Notes: generated from the letters alone by a model not told the origin. A stretch of 47,555 nucleotides of DNA from Qipengyuania sp. YIM B01966 (GCF_016461955.1 NZ_JADMNM010000011.1:1-47555), one strand, 5' to 3'; shown: positions 1 through 8,409, counted from the stretch's first letter. Made by a program: numbers and translations.

Positions 1-609
1 CAAATGTTCTGACGACGGACAGCCGAGAGTCCTTTTTCCCTGAATTATCCTCCGCCCATCTGTTTCGAAGCGTCCGATTGAATGCTCTAAGAGAGATAAG
101 GATTAGGTCGGACACAAAGACTGGTCGCGACGGGTTGGGGCGACAGGGCGCTTGCGCCCGGTTCCTGCGCCAGCAGGAAGTCGAGCCGATCCGAGCGAAC
201 CAGCGGCAAGCCCGTCAGGGCTGGCCAATGCTATCGTGGCAATGGGGGTCACCATGGGATGATGGACGGCGGGCTCACCGGTCTCGCTGCGCGATCCCGT
301 CTCACCCTTCGCAACTGGTTCGAAGCCGCGACATCGAGATGTCCCGCCTTCGCCCAGTTGGCATGTTGAACTTGCAGATGGCGCGAGGAATCGAGTGCTG
401 TCGTCCTCGGTCCCTCACCCTCCCTGTGACGATCTGGGGCGCAGCCCCGATAGATGGGCCGTGGACGGGAATGTCATCCATGCGTCCATATGGGTAAACC
501 CGCACTGGTCACCTGCGGTGACACGGAATAGCTGTCTCATTGAAATAGTTCGACAAAATATGAGGCGTGTGAGAATCGAGGTCTAAGCTCAAACGAGACA
601 GGAGACCCG
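1..609. other. Leading non-coding or unassigned stretch
   Basis: I recognise no gene in these 609 bases. The open frames here are arginine- and proline-rich, overlap each other on both strands and lack a convincing ribosome site, so they look like chance frames of GC-rich DNA. The last 80 bases are AT-richer and form the leader of the serine recombinase gene. They hold a TGTC...GACA spaced pair at 533-555 that could be part of a resolution site. Confidence 0.5.
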
Positions 610-1152
610 ATGCTGGTAGGTTACGCGCGCTGTTCGTCATCCTCGCAATCGCTCGACATCCAGCTTGATCATCTGGGCAAGGCCGGGTGCGAGAAGGTCT
701 TCGCCGAGAAGGTCTCGGGACGCTCGACCAAGGATCGGATCGAACTGGCGCAGGCGATGGACTTCGTGCGGGAAGGCGACACGCTGGTGGTGACCCGGCT
801 CGATCGTCTGGCAAGGTCGGTGGGCGATCTTCACCGGATCATCGAGAAGCTGACCGAGAAGAAGGTCGCGTTCCAGTGCTTGAACCAGTCGGGTGTCGAT
901 ACCGATAGCTCGACCGGGAAACTCATGATGTCCATCCTCGGAGCCGTTGCTCAGTTCGAAAATGACATCCGGCGAGAAAGACAGGCCGAAGGAATCGCCA
1001 AGGCAAAGGCAGACGGACGCTACAAGGGACGCAAGGCCACCATCGATCCTGCCCGCGTGAAGGAGCTTCACAGCACCGGGCTCGGCCCAGCAGCTATCGC
1101 ACGCGAGATGGGGATCGCTCGGGCAAGCGTCTATCGAGCGTTGTCGGCATAA
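610..1152 (+). CDS. Tn3-type serine recombinase (resolvase/invertase family)
   Basis: A 180-residue site-specific serine recombinase, expected to cut and rejoin DNA at paired sites through a covalent phosphoserine link. The N-terminus has the family pattern GYARCS, with the nucleophile expected at Ser9. It is followed by the dimer-forming catalytic core, including TRLDRLARS and the long E helix (FENDIRRERQAEGIAKAKA). A C-terminal helix-turn-helix lies at about residues 145-180 (GPAAIAREMGIARASVYRAL). Length and domain order match intact resolvases of about 185 residues. The start is supported by AGGAG about 5 bases upstream. No transposase accompanies it, so it may be a resolvase left from a transposon, or an invertase. 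Family assignment is firm; the DNA target is unknown. Confidence 0.93.
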   Translation: MLVGYARCSSSSQSLDIQLDHLGKAGCEKVFAEKVSGRSTKDRIELAQAMDFVREGDTLVVTRLDRLARSVGDLHRIIEKLTEKKVAFQCLNQSGVDTDSSTGKLMMSILGAVAQFENDIRRERQAEGIAKAKADGRYKGRKATIDPARVKELHSTGLGPAAIAREMGIARASVYRALSA

Positions 1153-1210
1153 TGAAGCCGAACTGGATTTTGGCCGGTGAAAAAATCCGTTGGGGGTGCG
1201 AAAAAACCGT

Positions 1211-1236
1211 TTGACTATCCAAACTGGATAGGTCAA
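1211..1236. repeat. Imperfect palindrome after the recombinase
   Basis: TTGACTATCC is followed after 5 bases by GGATAGGTCAA, the reverse complement of the left arm apart from one extra G. It lies between the recombinase gene and the next gene. It could be a recombinase or regulator binding site. An 8-base core AACTGGAT inside it also occurs at 1161-1168. Confidence 0.6.
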
Positions 1237-1244
1237 ATCAGGTG

Positions 1245-1276
1245 TTGAGGGGCCAAACGGCAATTTGGCCCCTCAA
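1245..1276. repeat. Perfect 13-bp inverted repeat
   Basis: TTGAGGGGCCAAA at 1245-1257 and TTTGGCCCCTCAA at 1264-1276 are perfect complements with a 6-base loop. There is no T-run on either side, so it is a poor intrinsic terminator. It sits 30 bases upstream of the start at 1306, where it would lie in the mRNA leader or act as a protein-binding palindrome. Confidence 0.75.
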
Positions 1277-1305
1277 ATGGAAAACCCAAACACGGAGTCA
1301 AAACC

Positions 1306-1755
1306 ATGCTTATCGTGCTTACCAAGGAAGACTTTAACTCGTTCTCCCCTTCAACGCGAGCAGAATTGCTCGCCTCCCTGTCGTCGAAGCCCAAGGCGGT
1401 CCCCGGCGAATTACCGGTCGGCTTCGACGAGGACGACTTCGAAGATGTCATCGATCTCGCGCCCGACCAGATCGATGAGTTCATGGCTGGCTGCTCTGAC
1501 GAGACGATCGCGGGCCTCAAGGTCTTCGCCGAGCACGGGCCGGTAATCCACGCCAAGCTGCTCGATGACGCCGGGATCGAGAACTACGGTCACTTCCAAG
1601 GTCGGGTGACCAAGCGCACCCGCACGGTGACCGGGGATAAGGAAGCCTATCTGTTCGCGTGGGATGACTGGCACAGTGCGGAGGATGGCATTGGTCAGTA
1701 TGCCGTGACGCCGACGACCTTCCGCTCGCTCCGGGCTTACTTCAAGCTCGACTGA
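1306..1755 (+). CDS. Unknown acidic 149-residue protein
   Basis: I do not recognise this protein. It is 149 residues and acidic, with an Asp/Glu-rich central part (GFDEDDFEDVIDLAPDQIDEF, about residues 45-65) and a C-terminal half that reads as a compact alpha/beta domain (HFQGRVTKRTRTVTGDKEAY onward). It has no signal peptide, membrane segment or cysteine motif. The start is well supported by GGAG 8 bases upstream, and a clear intrinsic terminator follows the stop. The gene is preceded by two palindromes and follows the recombinase on the same strand, so it is probably cargo of the same mobile region. Its real coding status looks secure; its function is not known. Confidence 0.75.
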   Translation: MLIVLTKEDFNSFSPSTRAELLASLSSKPKAVPGELPVGFDEDDFEDVIDLAPDQIDEFMAGCSDETIAGLKVFAEHGPVIHAKLLDDAGIENYGHFQGRVTKRTRTVTGDKEAYLFAWDDWHSAEDGIGQYAVTPTTFRSLRAYFKLD

Positions 1756-1775
1756 CCGGCATTACCGATGACGAG

Positions 1776-1805
1776 AAGGGCGGTCCCGAGGGGCCGCCCT
1801 TTTTG
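1776..1805 (+). terminator. Intrinsic terminator
   Basis: AGGGCGGTCC, a 4-base loop and GGGCCGCCCT form a 10-bp stem with one G-U pair, directly followed by TTTTT. It lies 20 bases after the stop of the 149-residue gene. Confidence 0.9.
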
Positions 1806-1894
1806 TATGCGCGGTGCATCGCGGTGGACCCCAAAACCCCGGGAGTTGGGAATCGTCTGATGGTAAAAGGCGGACATCAAAACAGGAGAAATGA

Positions 1895-2116
1895 ATGCCC
1901 GATCCCACCCTCATCGTCGCCGTCATCGGAGTGGTCTTTGCCGGTATCTACACCATAGCTGCCGTGGCCAGCTTGATCATCCTGCACCGCCGCACACCGA
2001 AGCTTCCCGAACCCCCGATCACGCCGGTCTGCACGACTATCCTCGGCGTCGATATGCACGGTCATGTCCACGATCTTCCCGGCCACTCACGCACTAACCT
2101 ACGGCACACCGCTTGA
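1895..2116 (+). CDS. Small single-pass membrane protein, unknown
   Basis: A 73-residue protein with one hydrophobic segment at about residues 5-30 (LIVAVIGVVFAGIYTIAAV), followed by a short basic and proline-rich stretch (HRRTPKLPEPP) and a histidine-containing tail. I cannot name a family. There are two ATGs, at 1891 and 1895, in different frames. AGGAG at 1884-1888 is 6 bases from the second and only 2 from the first, and only the second frame gives a sensible membrane segment, so 1895 is chosen. It lies in the accessory region with the recombinase and the 149-residue gene, after that gene's terminator, so it needs its own promoter. Confidence 0.55.
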   Translation: MPDPTLIVAVIGVVFAGIYTIAAVASLIILHRRTPKLPEPPITPVCTTILGVDMHGHVHDLPGHSRTNLRHTA

Positions 2117-2176
2117 CGCCACACCAATCTGTGCAACGCTGATCTGATGACCAATGAAGACGCACCCGACATCGCC

Positions 2177-2195
2177 AAGGTTGACCGTCAACCTT
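2177..2195. repeat. Short palindrome near the accessory/core border
   Basis: AAGGTTGA and TCAACCTT form a perfect 8-bp inverted repeat around a 3-base spacer. It lies in the gap between the small membrane protein and the 3' end of the Mcd-type gene, and could be an operator. The rest of the gap (2117-2285) holds only a short doubtful frame. Confidence 0.45.
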
Positions 2196-2285
2196 CATCA
2201 TCCGACCCTGACGGTTCGGGTGCTCTTCTGGGCACCACCCTGCAGCAGATCAGGTCCGGTCGGGGCTCGCCGGTGGCGGGGCCGG

Positions 2286-3905
2286 TCAATCGCGACGGCC
2301 GACCAGACCCTTGGCGATTACCTGCGCCTGGATTTCCGCCGCCCCTTCGAAGATGTTGAGGATGCGCGCGTCGCACAGCACGCGGCTGATCTCGAATTCG
2401 AGGGCATAGCCATTGCCGCCATGCACCTGGAGCGCGGCATCGGCATTGCTCCACGCGGTGCGCGCGGCGAGCAGCTTGGCCATGCCGGCCTCGATATCGC
2501 AGCGCCGGCCCGCATCCTTGGCCCGCGCGGCGGCATAGGTCAGCTCGCGCGCCAGCACGATATCGACCATGCTCATCGCCAACTTGTCGGAAACGCGCGG
2601 GAAAGCCAGGATCGGCTGGCCGAACTGGCGGCGCGCCTGGGCGTAATCCAGCCCCAGCTCGAGCGCCCGGCGCGCCACACCGACAGCGCGCGCGGCGGTC
2701 TGGATGCGCGCCCCTTCAAAGGTCTGCATCAGCTGTTTGAAGCCCTTGCCTTGCTCGCCGCCGAGCAGCGCGTCTGCCGGGGCGGTCATGCCGTCAAAGG
2801 ACAGCGCATATTCGCGCATTCCGCGATAGCCCAGCACCTCGATCTCACTCCCTGCCATTCCGGCGGCCGGGAAGGGATCAGCCTCGGTGCCGCGCGGCTT
2901 GGGAACGAGCAGCATCGACAGGCCGGCATAACCGGCGGCGTCGGGCAGCGTGCGGGCGAGCATGGTCATCAGGTCCGAGCGGCTGGCATGGGTGATCCAG
3001 GTCTTGGCGCCGTGGATTTCCCAACTTCCGTCAGCGCGCTCACGGGCACGGGTTTCGAGCGCGCCAAGGTCGGAGCCGGTGTCAGGTTCGGTGAACACCG
3101 CCGTCGGCAGCACCGCACCGCTGGCGATCAGGGGCAGCCAGCGCGACTGCTGTGCCGGGGTGCCGCCCAGCACGATCAGCTCGCCGGCGATTTCGGATCT
3201 TGTGCCGAGCGATCCGGCGCCGATCCAGCCGCGCGACAGTTCCTCGGTCACCACGCACATCACCAGCTTGCCGAGGCCAAGCCCGCCATGCACCTCGGGA
3301 ATGCACACGCCGAAGGTGCCGAGATCCGCCATCGCCTGCACCACCGCATCGGGGATCAACGCGTTGGCGAGGTGCCAGCCATGCGCGTGGGGCAGGATTT
3401 CGGCGTCGGTGAAGCGGCGGAATTGCTCGCGGATCGCGTCGAGGTCGGCATCACCGAAACTCTCGGACGGCCATTGTCCGGCAGCCAGCGCAGCGGTCAA
3501 TTCGGCACGCAGGGCTGCGTAATCGGCATTGACAATTGCCGCCGAGGCGTCGCGTAAATGCGCGGCAGCATCGGTGAGGTCGAGATCGGCCGGGCGCAGC
3601 AGCTCGTTCTGACCCATCGGCAGACCGCCGATGAGCTGCCCCAGCGTTTCGGCATAAGCGAGCGTGGTGACGAGCGCGTCCACCGGGTTCGCGCCGCCGC
3701 CGGCTGCGGCCCACTGGTGCACCGCTTCGAGGGCAGCCACCGCTGTTGCGATCCAGGCAAAGCCATGCACCGCGCGCTGCTGCTGGGCCATCGGCGCTGT
3801 TGCAAGGCGCTGCTCGAGTGCCGACAGCGCGGCGCTGCGATAGTCGCGCGCCGCCTCCAGCGCGTGAGCACGCTGCGCCGCATCAATCGTGGCGCCAGCC
3901 GTCAT
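2286..3905 (-). CDS. mcd: (2S)-methylsuccinyl-CoA dehydrogenase-type acyl-CoA dehydrogenase
   Basis: A 539-residue acyl-CoA dehydrogenase with an extra N-terminal helical domain of about 150 residues, the hallmark of methylsuccinyl-CoA dehydrogenase (Mcd). That FAD enzyme oxidises (2S)-methylsuccinyl-CoA to mesaconyl-C1-CoA in the ethylmalonyl-CoA pathway. Segments resembling Mcd as I remember it include RAVHGFAWIATAV in the extension, then FGVCIPEVHGGLGLGKLVMC, TEELSRGWIGAGSLGTRSEI, AFTEPDTGSDL-like FTEPDTGSDLGAL and AFPRVSDKLAMS. The C-terminus has IFEGAAEIQ, where the Glu of FEG is the expected catalytic base. The start at 3905 is chosen because its ATGA overlaps the thiolase stop, implying translational coupling. 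No crotonyl-CoA carboxylase/reductase or ethylmalonyl-CoA mutase is in the window. A related dehydrogenase of different specificity is the alternative. Confidence 0.82.
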   Translation of the reverse strand: MTAGATIDAAQRAHALEAARDYRSAALSALEQRLATAPMAQQQRAVHGFAWIATAVAALEAVHQWAAAGGGANPVDALVTTLAYAETLGQLIGGLPMGQNELLRPADLDLTDAAAHLRDASAAIVNADYAALRAELTAALAAGQWPSESFGDADLDAIREQFRRFTDAEILPHAHGWHLANALIPDAVVQAMADLGTFGVCIPEVHGGLGLGKLVMCVVTEELSRGWIGAGSLGTRSEIAGELIVLGGTPAQQSRWLPLIASGAVLPTAVFTEPDTGSDLGALETRARERADGSWEIHGAKTWITHASRSDLMTMLARTLPDAAGYAGLSMLLVPKPRGTEADPFPAAGMAGSEIEVLGYRGMREYALSFDGMTAPADALLGGEQGKGFKQLMQTFEGARIQTAARAVGVARRALELGLDYAQARRQFGQPILAFPRVSDKLAMSMVDIVLARELTYAAARAKDAGRRCDIEAGMAKLLAARTAWSNADAALQVHGGNGYALEFEISRVLCDARILNIFEGAAEIQAQVIAKGLVGRRD

Positions 3906-5119
3906 GCCGCGCGTTCGAACATGGCAGCAATCCCCTGGCCGCCGCCAATGCACATGGTTTCAAGGCCGTAACGCGCCTCGCGCCGCTGCATTTCGCGGGT
4001 CAGATTGGCGAGGATCCGTCCTCCCGTCGCGCCGATCGGATGCCCCAGCGAAATGCCCGAGCCGTTGACATTGAGAATGTCGTGGCGGCTGTCATCCTCC
4101 GACCAGCCCCAGCCCTTGAGCACCGCGAGCACTTGCGGGGCGAAGGCTTCGTTCAGCTCGACCACGCCGATATCGTCCCAGCCAAGCCCGCTGCGGGCGA
4201 ACAATCGCTCGACCGCCGGTACCGGTCCGATTCCCATCCGGCTCGGCTCGCACCCGGCGGCGGCCCAGGAATGGAACCAGGCGATGGGGCTGAGGCCGAG
4301 CTCCTCCAGCCGGTCTTCCGCCACGACCAGGCAGGCGGCGGCGGCATCGTTCTGCTGGCTGGCATTGCCCGCCGTCACCACCCCGCCCTCGAGCGGGCGC
4401 AGCGCGCCGAGCGTTTCCATGCTGGCATCGGCGCGGTAGCCTTCGTCATGGGCGAAGATCACCGGATCGCCCTTGCGCTGCGGCACGGCGACGGGGACCA
4501 GTTCGTCATCGAACCGCCCGGCTGCCCAGGCGGCGGCGGCGCACTGATGGCTGCGCACGGCATAGGCGTCCGCCGCCTCGCGGGTGATGCCGTAATCGCG
4601 GGCGCAGTTTTCGGCTGTTTCGATCATCCCGCTGATCACCCCGAAACGCGCCGGGGGCTGCGACATCAGCCGCCCGCGTGTCAGCCGGTCGTGCAGTTCG
4701 AGGCTGCCCGCGCGCACCCCTTTCCGGAGCCGGGTGGTGTAATGTTCGACATTCGACATACTCTCGACGCCCCCGGCGACGACGATGTCCGACGCGCCGG
4801 TCTGCACCATCATCGCCGCATCGATCACCGCCTGCAGGCCGGAACCGCAACGCCGGTCAAGCTGATAGCCGGGCACTTCAATCGGGTAGCCGGCCGCGAG
4901 CCATGCCCAGCGCCCGATCGCCGGGGCCTCGGCATTGCCGTACCCTTGGGCGAACACCACGTCATCGACCCGGGCGGGATCGATCCCGGTGCGTTCGATC
5001 AGCGCGCGGATGACGGTCGCGGCCAGATCGCCCGCCTGGACATCGGCCAGCGCGCCGCCGAATTTGCCGACAGCAGTGCGGAGCGGGGCGACGATGGCGG
5101 CGCGGCGGAGCTGGGTCAT
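3902..5119 (-). CDS. Thiolase (acetyl-CoA acyltransferase family)
   Basis: A 405-residue type I thiolase, which cleaves 3-ketoacyl-CoA with CoA or runs the reverse condensation. The nucleophile is Cys91 in RRCGSGLQAV. The other family motifs are present: NEAFAPQ, GHPIGATGG with its His, and CIGGGQG near the C-terminus with the second Cys. The start at 5119 has AAGGA 11 bases upstream and gives the standard N-terminus (RRAAIVAPLRTAVGKFGG). An upstream ATG at 5164 is less likely. The stop overlaps the mcd start by 4 bases, and the LD-carboxypeptidase gene ends 53 bases upstream on the same strand, so the three may share a transcript. The chain-length preference cannot be read from the sequence. 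Confidence 0.93.
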   Translation of the reverse strand: MTQLRRAAIVAPLRTAVGKFGGALADVQAGDLAATVIRALIERTGIDPARVDDVVFAQGYGNAEAPAIGRWAWLAAGYPIEVPGYQLDRRCGSGLQAVIDAAMMVQTGASDIVVAGGVESMSNVEHYTTRLRKGVRAGSLELHDRLTRGRLMSQPPARFGVISGMIETAENCARDYGITREAADAYAVRSHQCAAAAWAAGRFDDELVPVAVPQRKGDPVIFAHDEGYRADASMETLGALRPLEGGVVTAGNASQQNDAAAACLVVAEDRLEELGLSPIAWFHSWAAAGCEPSRMGIGPVPAVERLFARSGLGWDDIGVVELNEAFAPQVLAVLKGWGWSEDDSRHDILNVNGSGISLGHPIGATGGRILANLTREMQRREARYGLETMCIGGGQGIAAMFERAA

Positions 5120-5172
5120 GAGCGGGACGGTCCTTTCAGCATCAGGCGGCTTATCGAGCGCCATCGGCGCGT

Positions 5173-6258
5173 TCAATCGCTGCCAATACGGCGCACGATC
5201 GGTGCGAGGGGGCGGATCGTGCCGGCATCCGCATCCATCTCCACCAACGCGCCCGAAGGCAGCGACAGCTGGTCGCGGACGTGGCCGATATTGGCGCCGG
5301 TGAACACCGGCACGCCGAGCGGGGCGAGATGCTGGCGAAGTATGTCGTCCAGCGCGAAGCCGGTGCCCGGCGTCGGCGGGGTCGGTGCGGTACAGCGGCT
5401 GCATTGGCCGAATACCACCCCGGCCACGCGACCCAGCGCGCCGGCGAGCGCCAGCTGGGTCAGCATCCGGTCGATGCGGTATTCTTCTTCCCCGACATCT
5501 TCGAGGAACAGGATCGCGCCGGCGAAATCGGGCAGGTAGGGGCTGCCGCCCAGCGCGGTCAGCACGGTCAGATTGCCGCCCAGCAGCCTGCCGGTCGCGC
5601 GGCCCGGGGTGATCGTGGTGATCCCCCCGGTCACCGGCCCGTCGGGCGCAGTGGGCATGCGGCCCGCCAGCGCGACACCTGCCGGCCCGAGCAGCGGCGT
5701 GGCGCCGGCAAAGGCGAGATACCACAGGCTCTCCCAGCTCGTGCGCGGCCAGCTATTGGCGGCATTGGGCGCGTGGAGCGTGGGAAAGCCGGCGCGCGCG
5801 GCGAAAGCGAGGTGAAGCGCGGTGATGTCGGAATAGCCGATCAGCAGCTTGGGATGGCGGCGGATACTCTCCCAATCGAGCAGCGGCAGCAGCCGCGCGC
5901 AGCCCCATCCGCCGCGAATGGCGAACAGCGCCTTCACCTCCGGATCGGCATAGAAGGCGTTGATGTCCAAGGCGCGCTGGGAATCGGTGCCCGCGAGATA
6001 GCCGAATTGCTCGCCCACGAACTGCCCCATGCGCGGCACAAGGCCCATGCCAGCGATGGTATGGCGCACCCGTTCGAGCCGCTCGGCCCCGCCACTGGCG
6101 CCGGCAGGTGCGATGATCCCGACCATGTCGCCGGGAGACAGCGCGGGCGGCAGACGCGTGTCGGTTCGGGGGCGGGCGTGGAGCGTCAGCGGGGCGAGCG
6201 CCGCACCCGCTGCCAACGTCAGCGCCCCCAATGCCTCCCGCCGGTCGATCACCGCCAC
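5173..6258 (-). CDS. LD-carboxypeptidase (peptidase S66), probably periplasmic
   Basis: A 361-residue S66 family serine peptidase, related to LdcA. Such enzymes remove the terminal D-Ala from murein tetrapeptides during cell-wall recycling. The expected triad is visible: Ser143 in GYSDITALH, Glu253 in FLEDVGEEEYRIDR and His326 in GANIGHVRDQ, after the conserved IRGGWGCARLLPLLD. Classic LdcA is cytosolic, but this protein starts with DRREALGALTLAAGAALAPL, a twin-arginine-like leader, so export is likely. It begins with GTG at 6258. It lies upstream of a thiolase on the same strand with a 53-base gap, and its product has no obvious tie to fatty-acid oxidation. It is divergent from the acyl-CoA dehydrogenase at 6347. 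Confidence 0.9.
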   Translation of the reverse strand: MAVIDRREALGALTLAAGAALAPLTLHARPRTDTRLPPALSPGDMVGIIAPAGASGGAERLERVRHTIAGMGLVPRMGQFVGEQFGYLAGTDSQRALDINAFYADPEVKALFAIRGGWGCARLLPLLDWESIRRHPKLLIGYSDITALHLAFAARAGFPTLHAPNAANSWPRTSWESLWYLAFAGATPLLGPAGVALAGRMPTAPDGPVTGGITTITPGRATGRLLGGNLTVLTALGGSPYLPDFAGAILFLEDVGEEEYRIDRMLTQLALAGALGRVAGVVFGQCSRCTAPTPPTPGTGFALDDILRQHLAPLGVPVFTGANIGHVRDQLSLPSGALVEMDADAGTIRPLAPIVRRIGSD

Positions 6259-6346
6259 GCTCCCTCACCCACCTTCGCGCTGGACTTGGAGCATGGCCAG
6301 CCGATAGGCGCAAGGCCGGTCACGGGCAGCAGGGGCGCACACAGCG

Positions 6347-7501
6347 ATGTTCGAAAGCTTCGGCTGGGCGCGCCTGCCCGATAGCGACGCGGATCTGCGC
6401 GAGAGGGTGCGCGCGGTGGTGCGCGAGCAGATCGCGGACCTGCCGCCTGACCGCCGGGCGCGCTCGTGGATGGGGTTCGATGCTACCTTCAGCCGGCGGC
6501 TGGGCACGGCCGGATTGCTCGGTCTGACGCTGCCGGCCGAATATGGCGGGCAGGGGCGCGGCGCCTTTGCGCGTTTCGCGGTGGTCGAGGAATTGCTGGC
6601 GGTCGGCGCGCCGGTTGCGGCGCACTGGATCGCCGACCGGCAGAGCGCGCCGCTGATCCTTCATTACGGCACCGAGGCGCAAAAGGCGCGCCATCTGCCG
6701 GCGATCTGCCGGGGCGAGCAACTGTTCTGCATCGGCATGAGCGAGCCGGAAGCGGGCTCGGACCTTGCCGCCGTTCGCAGCCGCGCGGAGCGGGACGGGG
6801 TGGGCGGGTGGCGGCTCAGCGGCCAGAAAATCTGGACCACCGGGGCGCAGCATTTCGATTACATGATCGCGCTGGTCCGCACCTCCGGCAGCGCGGACGA
6901 CCGGCAGCGCGGCCTGTCGCAGCTGATCGTCGATCTGAAGGCTCCCGGCGTCACCATTCGCCCGATTGCCGACCTCACCGGCGATGAACATTTCTGCGAG
7001 GTGTTTTTCGAAGATGTGGCGCTTGGACCCGATGCGCTGATCGGCGAAGAGGGCGCGGGCTGGGCGCAGGTCACCGCCGAACTGGCTTTCGAACGCAGCG
7101 GGCCGGAGCGGATCTATTCGAGCGTTGTGCTGCTCGATGCCTGGATCGCCCATCTGCGCGCCGCCGGGCGCAGCGATGATGCCGCGCTGGCGCTGGTCGG
7201 CGAGCTGACCGCGCGGATGGCTGCTTTGCGGACGATGTCGATCGCCTGCACCGCGCGGCTGGCGGAAGGCGACAGCCCGGTGGTCGAGGCCTCGCTGGTC
7301 AAGGATCTCGGCACACGGTTCGAACAGGATGTGCCGCGCGTTATCGCCGACGCTCTCGCAGGCCATAAGGGCGAGGCGGTGGCGCCCGAATTGCTCCGCA
7401 CGCTGGCCTATCTCACGCAAATCGCGCCAAGCTTTTCATTGCGCGGGGGCACGCGCGAGGTGCTGCGCGGGATCATTGCGCGCGGGCTGGGGCTACGCTG
7501 A
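6347..7501 (+). CDS. Acyl-CoA dehydrogenase, large subunit of a split pair
   Basis: A 384-residue acyl-CoA dehydrogenase with all three domains. They are an N-terminal helical domain, a beta domain with MSEPEAGSDLAAVRSRA and QKIWTTGAQHFDYMIALVRT for FAD contacts, and a C-terminal helical domain ending in GGTREVLRGIIARGLGLR. The C-terminal Glu used by short- and medium-chain enzymes (YEG) is absent here (SLRGGT). The base is probably a Glu in AFERSGPERI, as in FadE26/FadE28-like subunits. The next gene starts inside the stop codon (TGATG) and encodes a shortened dehydrogenase. The pair resembles the alpha2-beta2 heteromeric dehydrogenases that act on branched or steroid side-chain acyl-CoAs. 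The specificity is inferred. Confidence 0.9.
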   Translation: MFESFGWARLPDSDADLRERVRAVVREQIADLPPDRRARSWMGFDATFSRRLGTAGLLGLTLPAEYGGQGRGAFARFAVVEELLAVGAPVAAHWIADRQSAPLILHYGTEAQKARHLPAICRGEQLFCIGMSEPEAGSDLAAVRSRAERDGVGGWRLSGQKIWTTGAQHFDYMIALVRTSGSADDRQRGLSQLIVDLKAPGVTIRPIADLTGDEHFCEVFFEDVALGPDALIGEEGAGWAQVTAELAFERSGPERIYSSVVLLDAWIAHLRAAGRSDDAALALVGELTARMAALRTMSIACTARLAEGDSPVVEASLVKDLGTRFEQDVPRVIADALAGHKGEAVAPELLRTLAYLTQIAPSFSLRGGTREVLRGIIARGLGLR

Positions 7502-8409
7502 TGGACGTTGCCGAACTCGCCGCACCGTTCGAGCGGATGCTGGAAGAACTCTGCCCGCCGCCAGCGGTGCGCGCGGTCGAGGCGGGCGACACCGGCGCGG
7601 CGCAGGCGATGTGGGCAGGTTTTGCCGCATCGGGCTTTCTCGACGCGCTGGTGCCCGAGGCGCGAGGCGGTGCGGGGCTGGCGCTGGCGGACATCGCCCC
7701 GCTGCTGATCGCGCTCGGCCGCCATGCGGTGCCGCTGCCGGTTGGCCAGACGATGCTTGCGCGCGCCTGGCTGGACGCGCCGCCCGACGGACGCATCGCA
7801 CTGGCGACACCGGAAGCGGGCATTTTCGGGGCCGAACCTTTCCGGCTGGTTGCCAATCACGTGCTGGTTGTGGATAGCGGCGGGCTCACGATCGAGAGCG
7901 CGCTTAGCGGCGCGCAGCTGCCACCCTCCGGCGCCGGGCCGCATCTCGCGGCGCTGATCGCGGCCGCAGCGATTGCCGGGGCGAGCGAGCGGGTGCTGGC
8001 GCTCGCGATCGATCACGCCAATACCCGCGTCCAGTTCGGCAAGCCGGTCGGCCGCCAGCAGGCGGTGCAGCATATGCTGGCGGTCATGGCCGAGCAGGTC
8101 GTCGCCGTGCGGCTGATGGTCGAGCAGGCCTGCGCGGTGCCGAACCTCGCCTCGTGTGCTGCGGCCAAGGCAGTGGCCAGCGCCGCCGCGGCGGACATGG
8201 CCGAAGCCGCCCACGCGGTGATCGGCGCAATAGGCATCAGCGCCGAGCACGACCTGCAGCTCTATACGCGCCGGCTGCACGCGATGCGGCTGGCGCATGG
8301 GTCGGAAAGCCATTGGCAGCGCGTGCTGGGGGCGCTGCGGCTGGCGAGCGATGCGCCCTGCGTGGACTGGCTGCGCGCGGAAATTTTTGCCGAGGTCGGC
8401 GCGCTCTGA
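7501..8409 (+). CDS. Acyl-CoA dehydrogenase-like small subunit
   Basis: A 302-residue acyl-CoA dehydrogenase homologue that is short for the family. The N-terminal helical part (ASGFLDALVPEARGGAGLALADIAPLLIALG) and the C-terminal FAD-binding helices (TRVQFGKPVGRQQAVQHMLAVMAE, then AHAVIGAIGISAEHDLQLYTRR) are present. The middle beta domain is cut down, and no normal substrate-binding loop or catalytic Glu motif is visible. This is the pattern of the FadE27/FadE29-type partner, which supplies FAD contacts to a catalytic large subunit. Its ATG shares a base with the stop of the large-subunit gene, so equal expression is expected. It could also be a divergent homomeric enzyme, but the coupling argues for a complex. 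Confidence 0.85.
   Translation: MDVAELAAPFERMLEELCPPPAVRAVEAGDTGAAQAMWAGFAASGFLDALVPEARGGAGLALADIAPLLIALGRHAVPLPVGQTMLARAWLDAPPDGRIALATPEAGIFGAEPFRLVANHVLVVDSGGLTIESALSGAQLPPSGAGPHLAALIAAAAIAGASERVLALAIDHANTRVQFGKPVGRQQAVQHMLAVMAEQVVAVRLMVEQACAVPNLASCAAAKAVASAAAADMAEAAHAVIGAIGISAEHDLQLYTRRLHAMRLAHGSESHWQRVLGALRLASDAPCVDWLRAEIFAEVGAL

Noticed and set aside
78-497. 139-codon open frame at the left end
   Set aside because: No ribosome site, Arg/Pro-rich composition and competing frames on both strands.
2147-2359. 70-codon frame (MTNEDAPDIAK...)
   Set aside because: It starts plausibly but has no ribosome site and its second half is antisense to the Mcd-type gene; at best a truncated remnant.
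2154-3557. Plus-strand 467-codon frame opposite the Mcd-type gene
   Set aside because: It is a shadow of the real minus-strand gene, with low-complexity Arg/Gly/His composition and no domain.
3746-5539. Plus-strand 597-codon frame opposite the first thiolase
   Set aside because: It is antisense to a gene with full catalytic motifs and lacks any recognisable motif itself.
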